Assembly (NCBI GenBank): GCA_002105175.1
Contig: MCGE01000022.1
Span: 186,001 to 250,000 of the forward strand
Direction of reading: 5' to 3'
DNA: 64,000 nt
DNA from: Absidia repens
Lineage: Eukaryota > Mucoromycota > Mucoromycetes > Mucorales > Cunninghamellaceae
The translations under genes were made by a program, and so were the position numbers. A model generated the notes under the pieces. That model did no database searches. It had not been told where the DNA came from and was given only the letters and a program-made list of their open reading frames with translations. Of the stretch, positions 13,439 through 25,278 are shown one piece after another. Positions within the stretch are counted from its first letter, which is position 1, and the number at the start of each line of letters is the position of its first letter.

Positions 13439-14132
13439 AGCAGTCAACAGCATATGAAACTTATCATTGGCAAGAATTCAGATGACGACAGCCCAAATGT
13501 TTCCTAGGGGTTTCACTTGGGGCGTTACTCCATCTCCCCTCACGCCCATTCCTGTAGATATCAATCGACGCTAGCTAGATAGATTCCCTTTTTTTGTTAG
13601 AATAGATTCATGATAATATTTGTATATAGAAAAAAAAAATTGAATAAAATATGCATGAAATTCGATATAAGTTATAGCCTTTTATATGTTTCTTTGTGTA
13701 TTGATGATGGCAATGTATTGGTGATTTACTAAGGTAATTGTGTTTGCTTGGGACGTATGAGAAGGGGCATGGTCACTTGAAAGATGACGTCTTTGACCAT
13801 AAAAATCGAAGTATTTGTGGCAGGAATATATGGTCATTGATTATAGCTTGGATATTGTTACTATTTATTACTACGATTTAGTTAGGGCCGATCGATGACA
13901 CAGTCTCATCGTTCATAAATGAGATTCATACAGCTATTTTTGTGAAAAATAGTTAGTTCATCAATTCATCTGCATTGATTTGACGACAACAATATATTTT
14001 ATAAGCGAGTCATGATATCAGTTTTATTTGGTAAAGTAAGAAAAATCACTATTATCGAAAATGGCATGGAAATGGCCTGAAGTAATAAGCAACTACATAT
14101 TCAACCTGCAAAAGCGAGGGATAGATACTAAG
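13439..14132. other. Spacer with no recognised gene
   Basis: AT-rich. It holds the 3' region of the receptor-like gene (AATAAA-type site near 13643) and the 3' side of the convergent PLDc_N gene. I see no RNA gene or repeat that I can define. Confidence 0.5.
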
Positions 14133-14435
14133 TTAAGCGGTGTCAATGGGTGTATAACTCGAATTATGCTGTTCACGGTGGCCAAGCAAGCTAAACAGGA
14201 AAAAAAAAAGAGAGATATTAGTAGCATGCATGATGGAAAAGGGAAGCAATATAATTTGGATTTACAAGTAAAAGATAAGACCAACAAGTGGGAAAAAGAA
14301 GACCAATAAGCTCCAGCCTAGTTTGCCGCTAACAGTCCTGTTAGAATTGATGACTTCAAAAATGACAATAAAATCAAGAATCAATATCAACAGTCCCACA
14401 ACGCCTCCAGTATAAGATAGCATGTTATCAATCAT
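14133..14435 (-). CDS. Small PLDc_N-type membrane protein
   Basis: Two predicted exons, 14435-14266 and 14190-14133, encode 75 residues. The protein has two membrane helices (about residues 10-28 and 40-57) separated by a short hydrophilic turn with N-S-N-R, then GWSLLVFFFPLVGLIFYF and a short tail beginning LLGHRE. This is the layout of the PLDc_N domain (the membrane anchor found at the N-terminus of cardiolipin synthases and in free-standing small proteins): Asp in helix 1, a K-x-x-W before helix 2, and P-x-x-G-x-x-x-Y at its end. No phospholipase domain follows. Unspliced, the frame stops right after FYL; splicing extends it into the typical F-L-L-G-H-R ending, which supports the intron. 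It sits tail-to-tail with the receptor-like gene. The molecular role is unknown. Confidence 0.68.
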
Positions 14436-14817
14436 GGTTATTGAGGTCGGAAAAAAAAATAGCAAGGTTGAAAGAAAAGGGTAAAGAAATAATACAAATG
14501 CTGCATGAGGAATAAAAGATTAGGTTTCACGATTAAAACGCAGCCGAGACGAATGTTCCACTCGTGATCGAGAAATGACCCTTCCAAATTTATCCATAGC
14601 ATGCTATGTGCTGTATCAAATTTTTTCCCTTTCATTATCTTCCGCATCTCATAAGTCCGTGCTTTTTCTTTTCATACGCGGATGACTTTATTACGGTTTG
14701 TAGTTAGAAATCATTATGATGCCAGCTTTTTTTAGAATGAAGACCAGTTTATTGTCACTCGTACATATTGATTTTCATCTTTTTTTAGAGGATGAAGAAT
14801 GGTAGTCTGGGCAACTG

Positions 14818-15642
14818 TTTATCTTGGCCTATCAGCCAACCAAAGAGGCGGGATATCAATTGAAAATTTTAAGGTGCTGCTTTTTTTTTTTCTTTCTTTA
14901 CTTTTTTTTTCTTTTCTACGTTGATGTCCTCCGAGGGTCTGGTGATCATGGAGTGGGATTTTTTTATTAGATTTAGAGGGTTTTGAGAAAAGGCATGACA
15001 AATTACATGGGAAGCCCTGTCATTTTGGATGTAGGATTTAGTCCAATTCAAAAGAATTTTGTGAAGAATGGCAACGCGTGTTGACGGCCTGAATTCATTT
15101 CAAAATAAACCTGACTGGTTTTCAACATGTTTCTGGCGTGGAATGGTGACAGTCTGGTGAGCTCAAGTAGCCATTCAGCAATTATAGATTGGGATTGAGT
15201 CGCACTTTTCGCTACGTGGTACTCTATATACCTCTGCTTGAAGCAGCCTACTAGTTTTGGCTCCATATGGCACTCCATAGAAATAGCATATGTGCAGTCA
15301 ATTAGATACAGCAGTGATAGTTTTATTAGTATGCAGGATAGCTATTATATTAGAATAAACTGATTGTTTTACTACTTTTTACATTTTGTATCTCCACAGT
15401 TGATTGGTTTTCAGTGGTGTGTGTGAGCCCTGCCATTTTTTTTCTCTTCTATAAAAGAATTGGAAATGTTGCAAAAGGCACAGGCTGGTTCCTAAAAATA
15501 GAACTGGTGCTATTATGTCTGGTTGGAAGAAAGTATTATCTAAATTGAGATGGCTTGGTGAGTGTGGAAAAGGAAATCCATATGATTTAGAGAATCGAAA
15601 CTTTAGTTAGATTGATGATAGACGTTGAGCAACACCGGTACT
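14818..15642 (+). repeat. Dispersed repeat family 2, copy 2
   Basis: It matches 7325-8246 in order and orientation. Shared blocks include ATCAATTGAAAATTTTAA, GGCATGACAAATTACATGGG, TGATAGTTTTATTAG, GTGTGTGAGCCCTGCC, CTGGTTCCTAAAAATAGAAC and an end near ACACCGGTAC. The two copies have diverged by many substitutions and indels. No open frame is retained. Boundaries are approximate. Confidence 0.6.
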
Positions 15643-16496
15643 ATTTTCTTCTTTTCTTTTTTGTGGTATCATGTAGCCTATGTTTTTGTTTTGTGATGTC
15701 GTGAAGTAGAATAGTAACGGGAGGGTTTTCTGAACGGAGCCAGTTATCATTGGTTGCTGAGCCTGAGAAATGGAGGGAAGTCGCGGACATCAAACTGTTC
15801 TTTGGCAAGCAATCTCTTTATTTACTGAAATATATATTGTGATACGTTATAAACTATTACAAGGATTTATTAATAGGATATATATATATATATATATGTT
15901 TATATTGTAGATAATCATCTATTAAAGTAAACTAAAGAGTAAACCATTCTGGCATAGGGTATGGCGTGTGCCAAACTATTCTATAGTAAAAGACAAAGAG
16001 CGATAATCTAATCTACAGCGTAGAGGGTAAGCCGAACTAGGCACAGACGTTTCCAATTAGATACAGAAGGTGGTATGAAACTATACACCATGCTGACGGT
16101 TCTGAATGTAGGGTGTTGCTGTTATGGCAAGAGAGAGCCAGTATGCTGCTACTGTTGTTTGCTACTGGCTGCTGTAAAACAATAAAACAAAACGGTAAAC
16201 CGCAACACCAATCTGTCAAGTGGAGCGATTTGCGATAAAAAAAACAGAACCATATTTCTGCCGATTGCTGTCGCGACAAGAGTGAGTCACTGTTGGATGG
16301 TGGGAGTTGCGGTAAAATGTAGTCAGAATTATCATGCTGTCGTTGTTGGCTGTTGTAGAAGAAGAGATAGTCATCACAACACCTATGTAAATTAGTACCG
16401 GTTGCTGAAAGAAAAAATATAAGAATAAAAACACAAGCCGCCTCATTGATTGATATGCAAGTTTCCGCAAATTAAAACTTCGTGGGAGGTCAAATC

Positions 16497-17230
16497 ACAT
16501 TTTCAAATCCCGCCCACGTGAAACATTTATTTTCTCTCGCCTAGTTTTATTTTTTCCGCGCTCTTTCTTTTGATTATTTTATTTTATTTATTTTTATTTC
16601 AATTTTTCTTCACTATTCAACTCATACGGAGTTATTTTGGACCTAGAATTGTATTAGGACTAGCTTAGAAGCAATTACAGATCAGGGATTACAAGATGCA
16701 GGGACACCCTTTCATTTCGGATTCAGGATCTGGGACCACCATTAGTTGGCTTTTTGGAAGCCTCCATTAGCTTAGTTTAGTGTTAGTTTGTCATAGTTTG
16801 TATCTATTTGTCAATAAAATATGTCTCTTTTTACTTGCTTCAATGAAAAATACCCATAGTCTAGTTCCTGTCTTGTACAGTACAAGAGATCTCCTTTTAC
16901 TGCCATCACCTCATTTGATTAGTGTTGACTGTTGTTGTGCTGCAATAATAGGTGTACCTTTGGTTTTTCATATGTATTATACAGTATAATAGCCCCAACT
17001 TTGCATACGTCCCGTTGACCATTCTTTAAATCCCATATTAGTCTATATCAAGCTCAAATAAATTAAGTCCTTTTATTGCTCTCCTTCTGAACCTACTTCA
17101 TTATCAATAAAGTCGTTATCATGCTATTTTATGAGTGTCTTATCAAACATGCTTTCTAGCCCACTCGCTATGACTACTTCTCCCCTAAGCCCAAATGAAT
17201 AGCTAACAGTTTCAGGTCGCTTGCTATCAA
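16497..17230 (+). repeat. Dispersed repeat family 1, copy A
   Basis: It starts with the family end TTTTCAAATCCCGCCCACGTG-like (read at 16499-16520). It continues with the core at about 16684-16729 (GGGATTACAAGATGCA, then TTCATTTCGGATTCAGGAT), the CATTAGCTTAGTTTAGTGTT block and a TCAATAAAATATGTCTC block. The same order is found in the other copies. Non-coding. The right end is not resolved. Confidence 0.65.
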
Positions 17231-18399
17231 AGATCATTCCAATCATGTCCGCTTGACTATATTAATGAATCTAGGTCCTTACACTAGCATTTTTTTCTTC
17301 CCCAATAAATAATATAGCCTCCATTAGACTAAAAATACTCTATATATTAGGTACGCTATTGTCATTGCATATAGTATAATGGAAAAATAAAATCAGCTTG
17401 ACGTCAAAAAGTAGTCCACCAAAGTGTAAAATGGCGAAGGCAAGAATACTTCTTCCTTTTGTTTATATGCGCAAAAATAGATCAGCGGGACGTTGAGTCT
17501 GACGGGGATAGCGCAAAGAGTTTTCTACTAAAGTGAAAAATGTCGGATAGCCTGTGCCTATCCCATCAAAACTCACGCTTCAACGTTGCCGTTTTCTGCA
17601 CCCTCCGAATTTTCAGCCCGCTCATAATATTCAGCTGAAATTTCTCGGGAAAATCTCGGTGCACTCCCATTTTTCAGTTCCAAGGTTTAAAAAAATGGCG
17701 TGATTCATTCTCATTTTTCAAAAAAAAAAAAAAACAAAAAAAAAAAAAAACCAGGTCTATTGATTGTCAAGGAGGAGGGAGGGAGTATTGAAGTGGAGTT
17801 GTTGGAATGGAGGTATTATTCCGTTGTCCATCTTGATTTTATCTTATTTACTGTTTCCAAGTTTATTTTTTCGCATCCCAAAATATTTCTCCACTATCCT
17901 AATTTATTTATTACCAATCCCAAAATCTATACTTTGATATAATTGAAAGTGAATAAACAGTATACCCTATCATGGTCTACATTCCGCCAATTCACTTTCT
18001 TTTTTTGTGTGTGTGCGGGGAAAAGAAAATCAGGACAGGTATGCGCGCTGTCGCACTTTAATGAACAGCTCCTTAGGGCTTAATTGGGTTTCACTTGGGT
18101 GAAGGTTGGATCTCATGATGCCATACACTATGAAATAGTGAACAGGATATTGAAAGTGTATTTCATGTCTAACTGAAGCTATAATACTGTATAAGATAGG
18201 CTACATTGGTGGTATGACCTATGCTGTTTAATATGAATAGTAGCACGAAAATAGAGTCAAATTTCATATTTAAGCGATCTAGAACGACAAACCAGTAAAT
18301 GGAAGAAGTAGTCATGGTTGGTGAAATAGACAGCATGTGTTGAATATGAAACTCTCAAAATAACCACAATAACATATTTGCACATTATATAATGGGTAG

Positions 18400-19025
18400 G
18401 AGGATGAGTATTAAAAAGCATAATTTATTTGATGGAATATAGCAGATACCAAACTAAGAGAGCGGCCTTCATTGTAACAATGGATCTGCTGGAGGTAGCA
18501 GGAGCGATATTGTAAGGAGTTCTGAAGAATGATCATCAATAATCTAAAGGGATAATTATGAAAAGTAACATAATGTATTGTATTGTGCACGGAATAAGAA
18601 TGACTAAAGAGGTATCTGTTATTGGAGCCCAACAAGCGTCAACACTAATTAAAAAGTGATGGTAGTAAAAGCGAATCTATTGTACAAACAATGAGAGAGA
18701 CTCATGGGACATTTCATTAAAGCAATCACAAGACACATATTTTATTAAGATGTAGATACAAACTATGGATAAACTCATACTAAACTAAGCTCATGGAGGC
18801 TCAAAAGGCCACCTAATAGTGATTCCAAATCCTGAATCCAAAATGAAAGGGTTTCCCCATGCATCTTGTAATTCCTGAGCTGAAACCCCTTTTAAAGTAG
18901 TCCTAACACTAATCTAAGTCCAACATGACGTCAAAAAAGTTGAATGGCGAAGGAAAAACGAAGGAAAAAAAAAGAAAGAAAAAAGAGAGAGAATGAATAT
19001 CAGGTGAGCGGGTTTTCAAGTTTGT
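18400..19025 (-). repeat. Dispersed repeat family 1, copy D
   Basis: On the minus strand this copy reads, in order, a degenerate end (TTGAAAACCCGCTCACCTG), TTACAAGATGCATGGGGAAA with CATTTTGGATTCAGGAT, a TTTAGTATGAG block and an AATAAAATATGTGTCTTG block. Similarity to copy F continues past the end into about 19090-19135 (AACACCATGCAACACCATCA). Non-coding; limits approximate. Confidence 0.6.
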
Positions 19026-19909
19026 TTTTTATCTCTCGTGAGATTTGGTTTGCCAATTAATTGTTTGTGAGATCTATCTTCTTTTTCTATAACATTTAAC
19101 ACCATGCAACACCATCAACATGGCAATTCTCTTCTAATGAAAGTAGCCGTCATCTTCAACAGCGGCAATATCGTGCTTCTCTTCTAATGATGACTTTTTT
19201 GCACCACCATACACCCTGGTTTAGACTTCACTTCCACGTCACTGTAGAATAGTTTATTAAACATCTAGAGTAGCTGACCCTCTATGATTTAATCCTATAC
19301 CTTAATTATCATATATCAAATAAACAGGATGCTAATATGTACTATGATATGGAATAAAATTTATTAGGGCATAATTTACCCACCGTGATCAGTGCTACGA
19401 TCGACAAATGTGGAGTTTACAAATCAGGCAAAAACATTGAGGCTCTGCAAACTAGTTGTGTTCAGCAATAATATTGACATGCTAGGCATAAAACACAATA
19501 CTTATTGCGAGTATGCCGTCTATCAGTCGGCAGATATATTCCATTGCCGGAGAAGCCACTAATTAATACTTTTAAAAAAAATAGCAGGATAACTCTGTTT
19601 GACTACTTCTGTAAGAAAAAAAAAAAAACGATGTGACAAAGTTTAAATCAGCGACCCGCGAAAGTTTGCCCACCTTGTTAAAACGCTGGCTGACGCGCCG
19701 AAAAAGAACTTGTCATCCCCAGGAAAGTTTTGGGAGAGTCTTTTTTTGAGGGGGTGAGTTTGTGATAGCAGTAAAAGAAAATTAAGAAAATAAAATAAAG
19801 GGCATAGTACCAAAAAAAAAAAAAAAAAACTTGCCTCTCCTATTTTTTTCTATTTTTCTTTTTATCAACTTCTTTTTTATTTCACATTCTTTATTCCAAT
19901 ACCTAGGGA

Positions 19910-20740
19910 ATGCTTGATAACCTGAGCTTCATTGCCACCTATGATAATACAGAGAACTGCAAAGTTGAATTTGTTACTGAAAGCGTTACTGACCTACTTG
20001 GCTGGCAGCCTGATGAATTTGTTGGGAAACCGGCATACAATCTCTGCGATCCCAAAGAAATACCGGTACTACATCAAGTACACCAAGCGAATGTCATGAA
20101 TGAAAAACTTTCCACGATGATTAGCTATCGATTCCAGCACAAAGACGGCAGCTTCGTCAAGTTACAAACACTAGTCCATTACGCTTTTGATCACATAGTA
20201 TCTATAAATTGGATTCACGATGTCGACTCACTCGGATACAAGCAACGACTAAATAGCGTGGATGAATCATTTAATGTGACGGACACGGGTGAACTGGAGT
20301 TGACATCAATGGGATCGTTTCCTTGGCGACCAAACGATATGAAGGAAAGCATGCAAAACAGCCTTATGGTGTCGAGATATTGGAAAAAAGAAATGATACA
20401 ACATGAACAAGAACCTCGATTCCATATTATTCTGAACAGATATTCCGAATTGATGACAATTGCGTATGTTAGTTCTGGGGTGACTGGATTATTGGGAGTT
20501 CTTCCTGTGGATATTATTGGAAAATCGATCTTTGACGTAGTGTACGCTCGTGATAGGCCTGTGGTGGATGCTCAATGCTCAGCTACGAAATCTCATTATG
20601 TTTCTGCTCGCATTCGGTTTGATTGGTTGATTGATGCTGATCAGGATTTACGCCAACCAGTCGACAGTGTGGTTTCTGGTTCTACTGATGGCTTGGTTTT
20701 GGTGGTACGCTTGGCTCGAAAACCTGTGCAACTGTCTTAA
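19910..20740 (+). CDS. Two-PAS-domain protein, intronless
   Basis: A single open frame of 276 residues, starting just after a T-rich leader. Two PAS-like units are visible. The first, about residues 5-110, has VEFVTESVTDLLGWQPDEFVG, a typical PAS core, and ends with RFQHKDGSFVKLQTLVHY. The second, about 165-272, has ELMTIAYVSSGVTGLLGVLP followed by GKSIFDVVYARDR. PAS folds sense small ligands or mediate dimer formation. The flavin-binding NCRFLQ-type motif of LOV photoreceptors is absent, so light sensing is not indicated. No kinase, zinc finger or bHLH is attached, which suggests a partner protein rather than a complete sensor-effector. It is flanked by repeats on both sides and is one of the few genes here without introns. 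I cannot name an orthologue. Confidence 0.82.
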   Translation: MLDNLSFIATYDNTENCKVEFVTESVTDLLGWQPDEFVGKPAYNLCDPKEIPVLHQVHQANVMNEKLSTMISYRFQHKDGSFVKLQTLVHYAFDHIVSINWIHDVDSLGYKQRLNSVDESFNVTDTGELELTSMGSFPWRPNDMKESMQNSLMVSRYWKKEMIQHEQEPRFHIILNRYSELMTIAYVSSGVTGLLGVLPVDIIGKSIFDVVYARDRPVVDAQCSATKSHYVSARIRFDWLIDADQDLRQPVDSVVSGSTDGLVLVVRLARKPVQLS

Positions 20741-21884
20741 TTTAGTGATTCCCCCTCCCCACCCATCTCCATTGTTTATTCTATTATATCATTCATTCAA
20801 CTTTTATTTATTTACCATAATTCTTTTTACATTTATTCCTTAGCTTTACTCCTCCTTTTGCTTCCTTTCCCCTATTCTTGCAAAACCACCCCCTTTTTTT
20901 ATAACTGTATTGTTATCAAACTTGATTTTATACTTGTCTACTATAATAAAAGAAATCTTCAATTGAATTCTATTGTGTTTGATTTATTTATGTTGCTAAA
21001 ATAATTGCTGCAAAAGAGTATGTACAGTATCGTTAACTATTTCATGTGATATGTGGGTGGAAAACACTTGCCACATATACCGTGATAATGGGTGGACATC
21101 TTTGATCTACCGTAAAAATGCTTTTTGAAGTTCCGATTGTTCCCTACTTCTCGCGTTTTCTCTTTCATCTCATGATCAATACCCGCTATTGGCAAGACTA
21201 TAGGCATTTTCATTTTACAAAGTCAAAAAATAAAGGATCATACAGGATTTAAACATTCCAACAATTGCAAAGAACAGCATATATATATATAAGATCTCTT
21301 GGATGCCAGAGGGGTTGTTGTTGTTGTTGTTGGAATGGGAGTTTTGATGAAATGAATTAGACACTCCCGATATTTCACCCTTTAGTGGGCAACACCTTGA
21401 CTGGGTGCTTTTTTTTTTTTTTTTTTTTTTTTTTTTTGTGTGCGGGGAAGGGGAATTCAGTGTGGGAGCCGATACCTACATCATTTCACACTTTTGTGAG
21501 TATCTCTGTAGCGCTTCAATGATTTTCGTCGTTTAGGATTTTATGCGGGGGAGATTTATCATCATTATTATGCCATCCGTAGTAAAATCAATGAACTGGT
21601 ATATACAGTATATCTAACCAAGTAAGGACTTTGATATTTTATAGAGGAAAATTACACTGGTGACATGACCTAAGTTCATTAGCAATGATTGGCAGAGAGA
21701 CATTATGCCAATGTTGTATCTTAAATAATTCAGGACGTAAACCAGACGTTTGAGCTTTGCAAGGGGAGAGATGAGCAAAAACGAACAAGATGCGTCAACT
21801 AGAAACAGGTGCCCGATAAGGTACTTACAAAAGATCGGCAATAACAACGTTTCTCAATATCATAAGGGCCATAGGATTGTTAAT

Positions 21885-22565
21885 GAATAAAAAGAAATTC
21901 TTTTATTGAAGTGTATTAATAGGTAATAACTAAAGATGAGAAGTTCATTGTCACAAGAGATTTCATGGGAAGATCTAATGGAGGTAGTAAGAGGGAGTCT
22001 AACAGGGAGATCAAAGGAAGTTCAGAGGAATGGTCAGCTCTAATCTAAAGGCGCGATCGTAAACATGTACCTAATATACTTCACAAAGCGTAGTAAAGAT
22101 CAGAAGAATCTTTGTTATTGAAAAGCAATAACGGTCTATAGTAATCAAAAAGGGTGATGGTGGTAGAAAGGATCTACTGTACAAGATGAGTGGGAGACTT
22201 GTGGGACATTTTTCATTGAAGCATGTAAAAAAAACAAAATACATATTTATTGAGATGTAAATACAAAGTATTGATGAACTAACACTAAATTAAGTTAATG
22301 GAGACTCCAAAGGCCAACTAATGGTGCCTTCAGATCCTAGATCCAAAATGAAAGGGTTTCCCCATGCATCTTGTAATCCCTGATCTGAAACCCCTTCTAA
22401 ACTAGTCATGGTACTAATCTAAGTCCAAAATAACCCCGTAGAAGTTGAATGGGAAAGAAAAAAAAGAAGGTAAAAAATAAAATAAACAAAAGAAAGAGAA
22501 CCGAAAAAATAAAATTGGGAGGGGAAAAATAAATATTACACGTGGGCGGAATTTGAAAATGTGGT
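21885..22565 (-). repeat. Dispersed repeat family 1, copy E
   Basis: On the minus strand it reads TTTTCAAATTCCGCCCACGT at its end, then the core ATTACAAGATGCATGGGGAA and CCCTTTCATTTTGGATCTAG, then a TTAGTGTTAG block and an AATAAATATG block. The adjoining 22000-22230 matches copy D at 18500-18720 (for example a short GTGATGG block followed by TGGGACATTT). Non-coding; outer limits approximate. Confidence 0.62.
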
Positions 22566-23903
22566 GGCTCTTGGAGATTGGGGGGTTTGAGAATTTTTTT
22601 AAGAAGCAGCCATGGTAGACGAATAAGAAAATAAGAAGGGAAGAACACATTGTAAAATAAGCAGTGATAGGAACATAAAAATGGAATATTTGAAGCACAT
22701 TCAAATGTTTTGAGGAGAAAAGAATTTTTCAATCACAAGCGACCAAGAAATAGTAGCAGTTCCACTGGTTGGATTGACTCAAAGAATAGGAAATTTTGAT
22801 GTATTGGATAAAACGATACTATCAAACGGTAGGTCTATAACATCAAAAGGATTAAATATGACTAGCCTAATTTTAAACATCATATTGTATTGTTACTGCT
22901 GTATATTTTCTTTCCGTAGTTTGGTAGTGTTGTGTATGCTACTGCTTATTGTCACAACATCTGATGTGGGTCTTGATGGACGCATAAAGTAAGTTTTACT
23001 ATAATAGAAAAAATTAACTGTTCTTGTATTCAGTCAGCATGAATGCTTGAATATGATTACCTTGGTGAAAATAGATGGCATGCAAAGTCGTGATATATGT
23101 GATGTATCTTGGGGGTCTCACACAACTAAAATGATTGGGTAGATAGAATAAGGAAATAGGTAGATAGAATAAGGAAATAGGTCTCCTCTTTTATTTGCAT
23201 TCAACTTCCTTACTTTTGTGGACACTATGTGACCCTCCATCCAACTATGGCAAGGAACTCAAAAAATATTGAATTTAAGCGGTTTTTTAAATGTGGTCTA
23301 TGTTTTTTTTGATCCTCATAAGAAAAAAAAAAAAAAACGGCGTCTGAAGTAATACGCCAAACCATATATAGTATACTGTCCCATTACACACTGACCATCT
23401 TATGCTTGTTTTTCTTTTATTAGATCGTTTCCTCCACTACTTTCAGGAAATATTGTCGAAATGCTTTTTCCTTGATGACACATTGACATTGACGTTGGTA
23501 TTTTCATAAAATGGATGAAAAGAAAGGTATCAAGCGTCGAGCACATTGCGAAGGCCTGGTATCGGAAGGGAACACATTTGATTCTTACGTTACTCAAATT
23601 TTATTTTAACCTTCCTCTTCTTCTTTATTAAATAGGCATGTACTCATGGTCATGGTTAACATTTGTGGATGCAATTTCCTGGATGGTGCGGTTTAGTTTA
23701 GTATTGATTTTAGTGCAATTATAGAAAAAAGTATTATGTATATAGACTAGCAATTCCTATTTCATGCCAGTTGTATTTAGTATAGTATTCTTTATTTACC
23801 ACATTTTTAATAAAACACTCTCTTGCTTATCCAATCGATATATATTTTTGAATGAAGGACACCACTCTATACTTTTTATAAAAAAATGATAGTGATACAA
23901 TAC

Positions 23904-23939
23904 TACACACACGCACATACACACACACACACACACACA
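23904..23939 (+). repeat. CA dinucleotide microsatellite
   Basis: An imperfect CA repeat with two internal substitutions, in the spacer 3' of the C2H2 gene. Confidence 0.9.
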
Positions 23940-24165
23940 TAATTTGAGTCTTTGATAATGGGTCGGATATTATGTTCATTAATTTTATTGATAAGTCAAA
24001 CAACAAAATACTATATGAAGATAAATATTAATTGTAATACATGATGGGACAAAGGATGAGATATGATAAATAAACTAAACTAATGAGAAGAATGGAGTGG
24101 ACGAGGGGGAATATAATATATAGACACGTATATAAAAAAGTAATAATAAAAAAGAACCATCTACA

Positions 24166-25278
24166 TTAGTGAAGAGGTAGGACCGTTTCTTGAGATAAGG
24201 AACCATGCATCCAAGAGGGTTTTGCAGCAAGAGGTTTGATAGGAGGAGGAGAGCGACGAAGCTTCAAGTGCTTGCCATTCAACTTGTGGACTCTGATATG
24301 ACGCCGCATATTACTTTGCACACTGAACGATCGGCCACAATTTACCTCAGGGCAGGTAAAAGGTTTTTCACCAGTATGTGAGTAGACATGAATACGCAAC
24401 GAGGAGGGTCGGGAGAATCCCTTTTGACAATAAGTACACTGATATTTGCTGCTATCTTTGCCATTGCTGTTTGGATTGGCAGTAGTAGTCGAGCCACATA
24501 AGTCGTCATTGGTAAGGGTCGTAGTGGTAGTAGTGGAAGATGAACCAGCCATCATCACCACAGTGTCTGTCGTCGAAGTGGGTCCTACATGTTGTTGTTG
24601 TTGTTGTTGTTGTTTGACCTTGTCGTGGCTGTCGCCTTCTTCATCATCATACCGGTGTGACAGGGAGTCTTCATCATCCAGGTCAAAAGGATAGTGTTGT
24701 TCGTCAAGACTGGAAGGCGTTTTGACGGAAAGCGTTGGACTTTGAGGTAGAGTGGAAGTTGAATAAGACGGATAGAGTGCGGGAGGAGAACTGTAAGAGT
24801 CGGAAGTTGAAGGCCGATGGTGTAGCATCAAGTCCAAAGTACTGGTAGAGACCGCTCGACGATGCTGTTGGTGAGGAGCCAAAAGACCATTCACTTGTTG
24901 ATAAGGTGCAATGGAAGAAGGAGGAGGAGGTGGTGTGGTGATATAAGGATGAGTGTAATCTGAATATGATCGAGAATGTAAATTGCGAGCAGATCGGTGG
25001 TGGTGATAGGGATGCTGGTATAGAGGGGTAGGTCGGAAAGGCATAGACCATTGAGTGGGAGTAGAGTTTGTTGAAGAATTGGTATTAGAAGCGCAAGGCT
25101 CCATAGGAATAGGGGTGGAGAGTGATAAGTTTTCTAAATGGCTAGCGACATCAGAAGCATTGCGTCGATGAGCGGATTTTCCACCAACTGTTGCTGTAGT
25201 AGAGGAAGGAAGGGAGTTGATGCCAGCACCTTCTAGCATAAGATGAATAGAGGGAAGAGTAGGTTTTTCAGAAGACAT
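24166..25278 (-). CDS. C2H2 zinc-finger transcription factor
   Basis: Single exon, 370 residues. Near the C-terminus are two consecutive C2H2 fingers: [19 protein letters not shown] followed by the linker TGEKPF and then [20 protein letters not shown] short basic tail follows (KHLKLRRSP). The first 270 residues are low complexity: Ser/Thr/Pro-rich, His- and Tyr-rich ([13 protein letters not shown]), with an acidic patch ([18 protein letters not shown]) and a Gln run encoded by CAA/CAG repeats. A pair of C2H2 fingers with a disordered N-terminus is the usual layout of fungal nuclear regulators; targets are unknown. The frame is open further upstream, but there it encodes only Phe/Tyr/Ile from T-rich leader DNA, so I chose the ATG at 25278 ([10 protein letters not shown]). 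Confidence 0.85.
   Translation of the reverse strand: MSSEKPTLPSIHLMLEGAGINSLPSSTTATVGGKSAHRRNASDVASHLENLSLSTPIPMEPCASNTNSSTNSTPTQWSMPFRPTPLYQHPYHHHRSARNLHSRSYSDYTHPYITTPPPPPSSIAPYQQVNGLLAPHQQHRRAVSTSTLDLMLHHRPSTSDSYSSPPALYPSYSTSTLPQSPTLSVKTPSSLDEQHYPFDLDDEDSLSHRYDDEEGDSHDKVKQQQQQQQHVGPTSTTDTVVMMAGSSSTTTTTTLTNDDLCGSTTTANPNSNGKDSSKYQCTYCQKGFSRPSSLRIHVYSHTGEKPFTCPEVNCGRSFSVQSNMRRHIRVHKLNGKHLKLRRSPPPIKPLAAKPSWMHGSLSQETVLPLH

Larger units (their letters stand above)
14436..19909. other. 5.5-kb gene-poor, repeat-rich region
   Basis: No convincing protein gene. It contains one family-2 copy (14818-15642), family-1 copies at about 16497-17230 (plus) and 18400-19025 (minus), a TA run near 15881-15898, diverged direct repeats around 16105-16370 and A-rich stretches near 17720-17750 and 19811-19828. 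The final 250 bp are the presumed promoter and T-rich leader of the PAS gene. Confidence 0.6.
20741..24165. other. 3.4-kb gene-poor region with repeats
   Basis: It holds the PAS gene 3' end (AATAAA-like site near 20945), a 29-bp T run (21409-21437), family-1 copy E (about 21885-22565, minus) and a CA tract (23904-23939). A short hydrophobic stretch is encoded around 22915-22990 but has no supportable gene structure. No RNA gene seen. Confidence 0.55.

Noticed and set aside
14438..14465. Upstream extension of the PLDc_N frame (LFFFPTSIT)
   Set aside because: It has no ATG; the first ATG of the frame is at 14435.
22774..22992. Short frame with a hydrophobic stretch (LVVLCMLLLIVTTSDVG)
   Set aside because: Upstream and downstream sequence gives no convincing start or further exon; it is next to repeat copy E.
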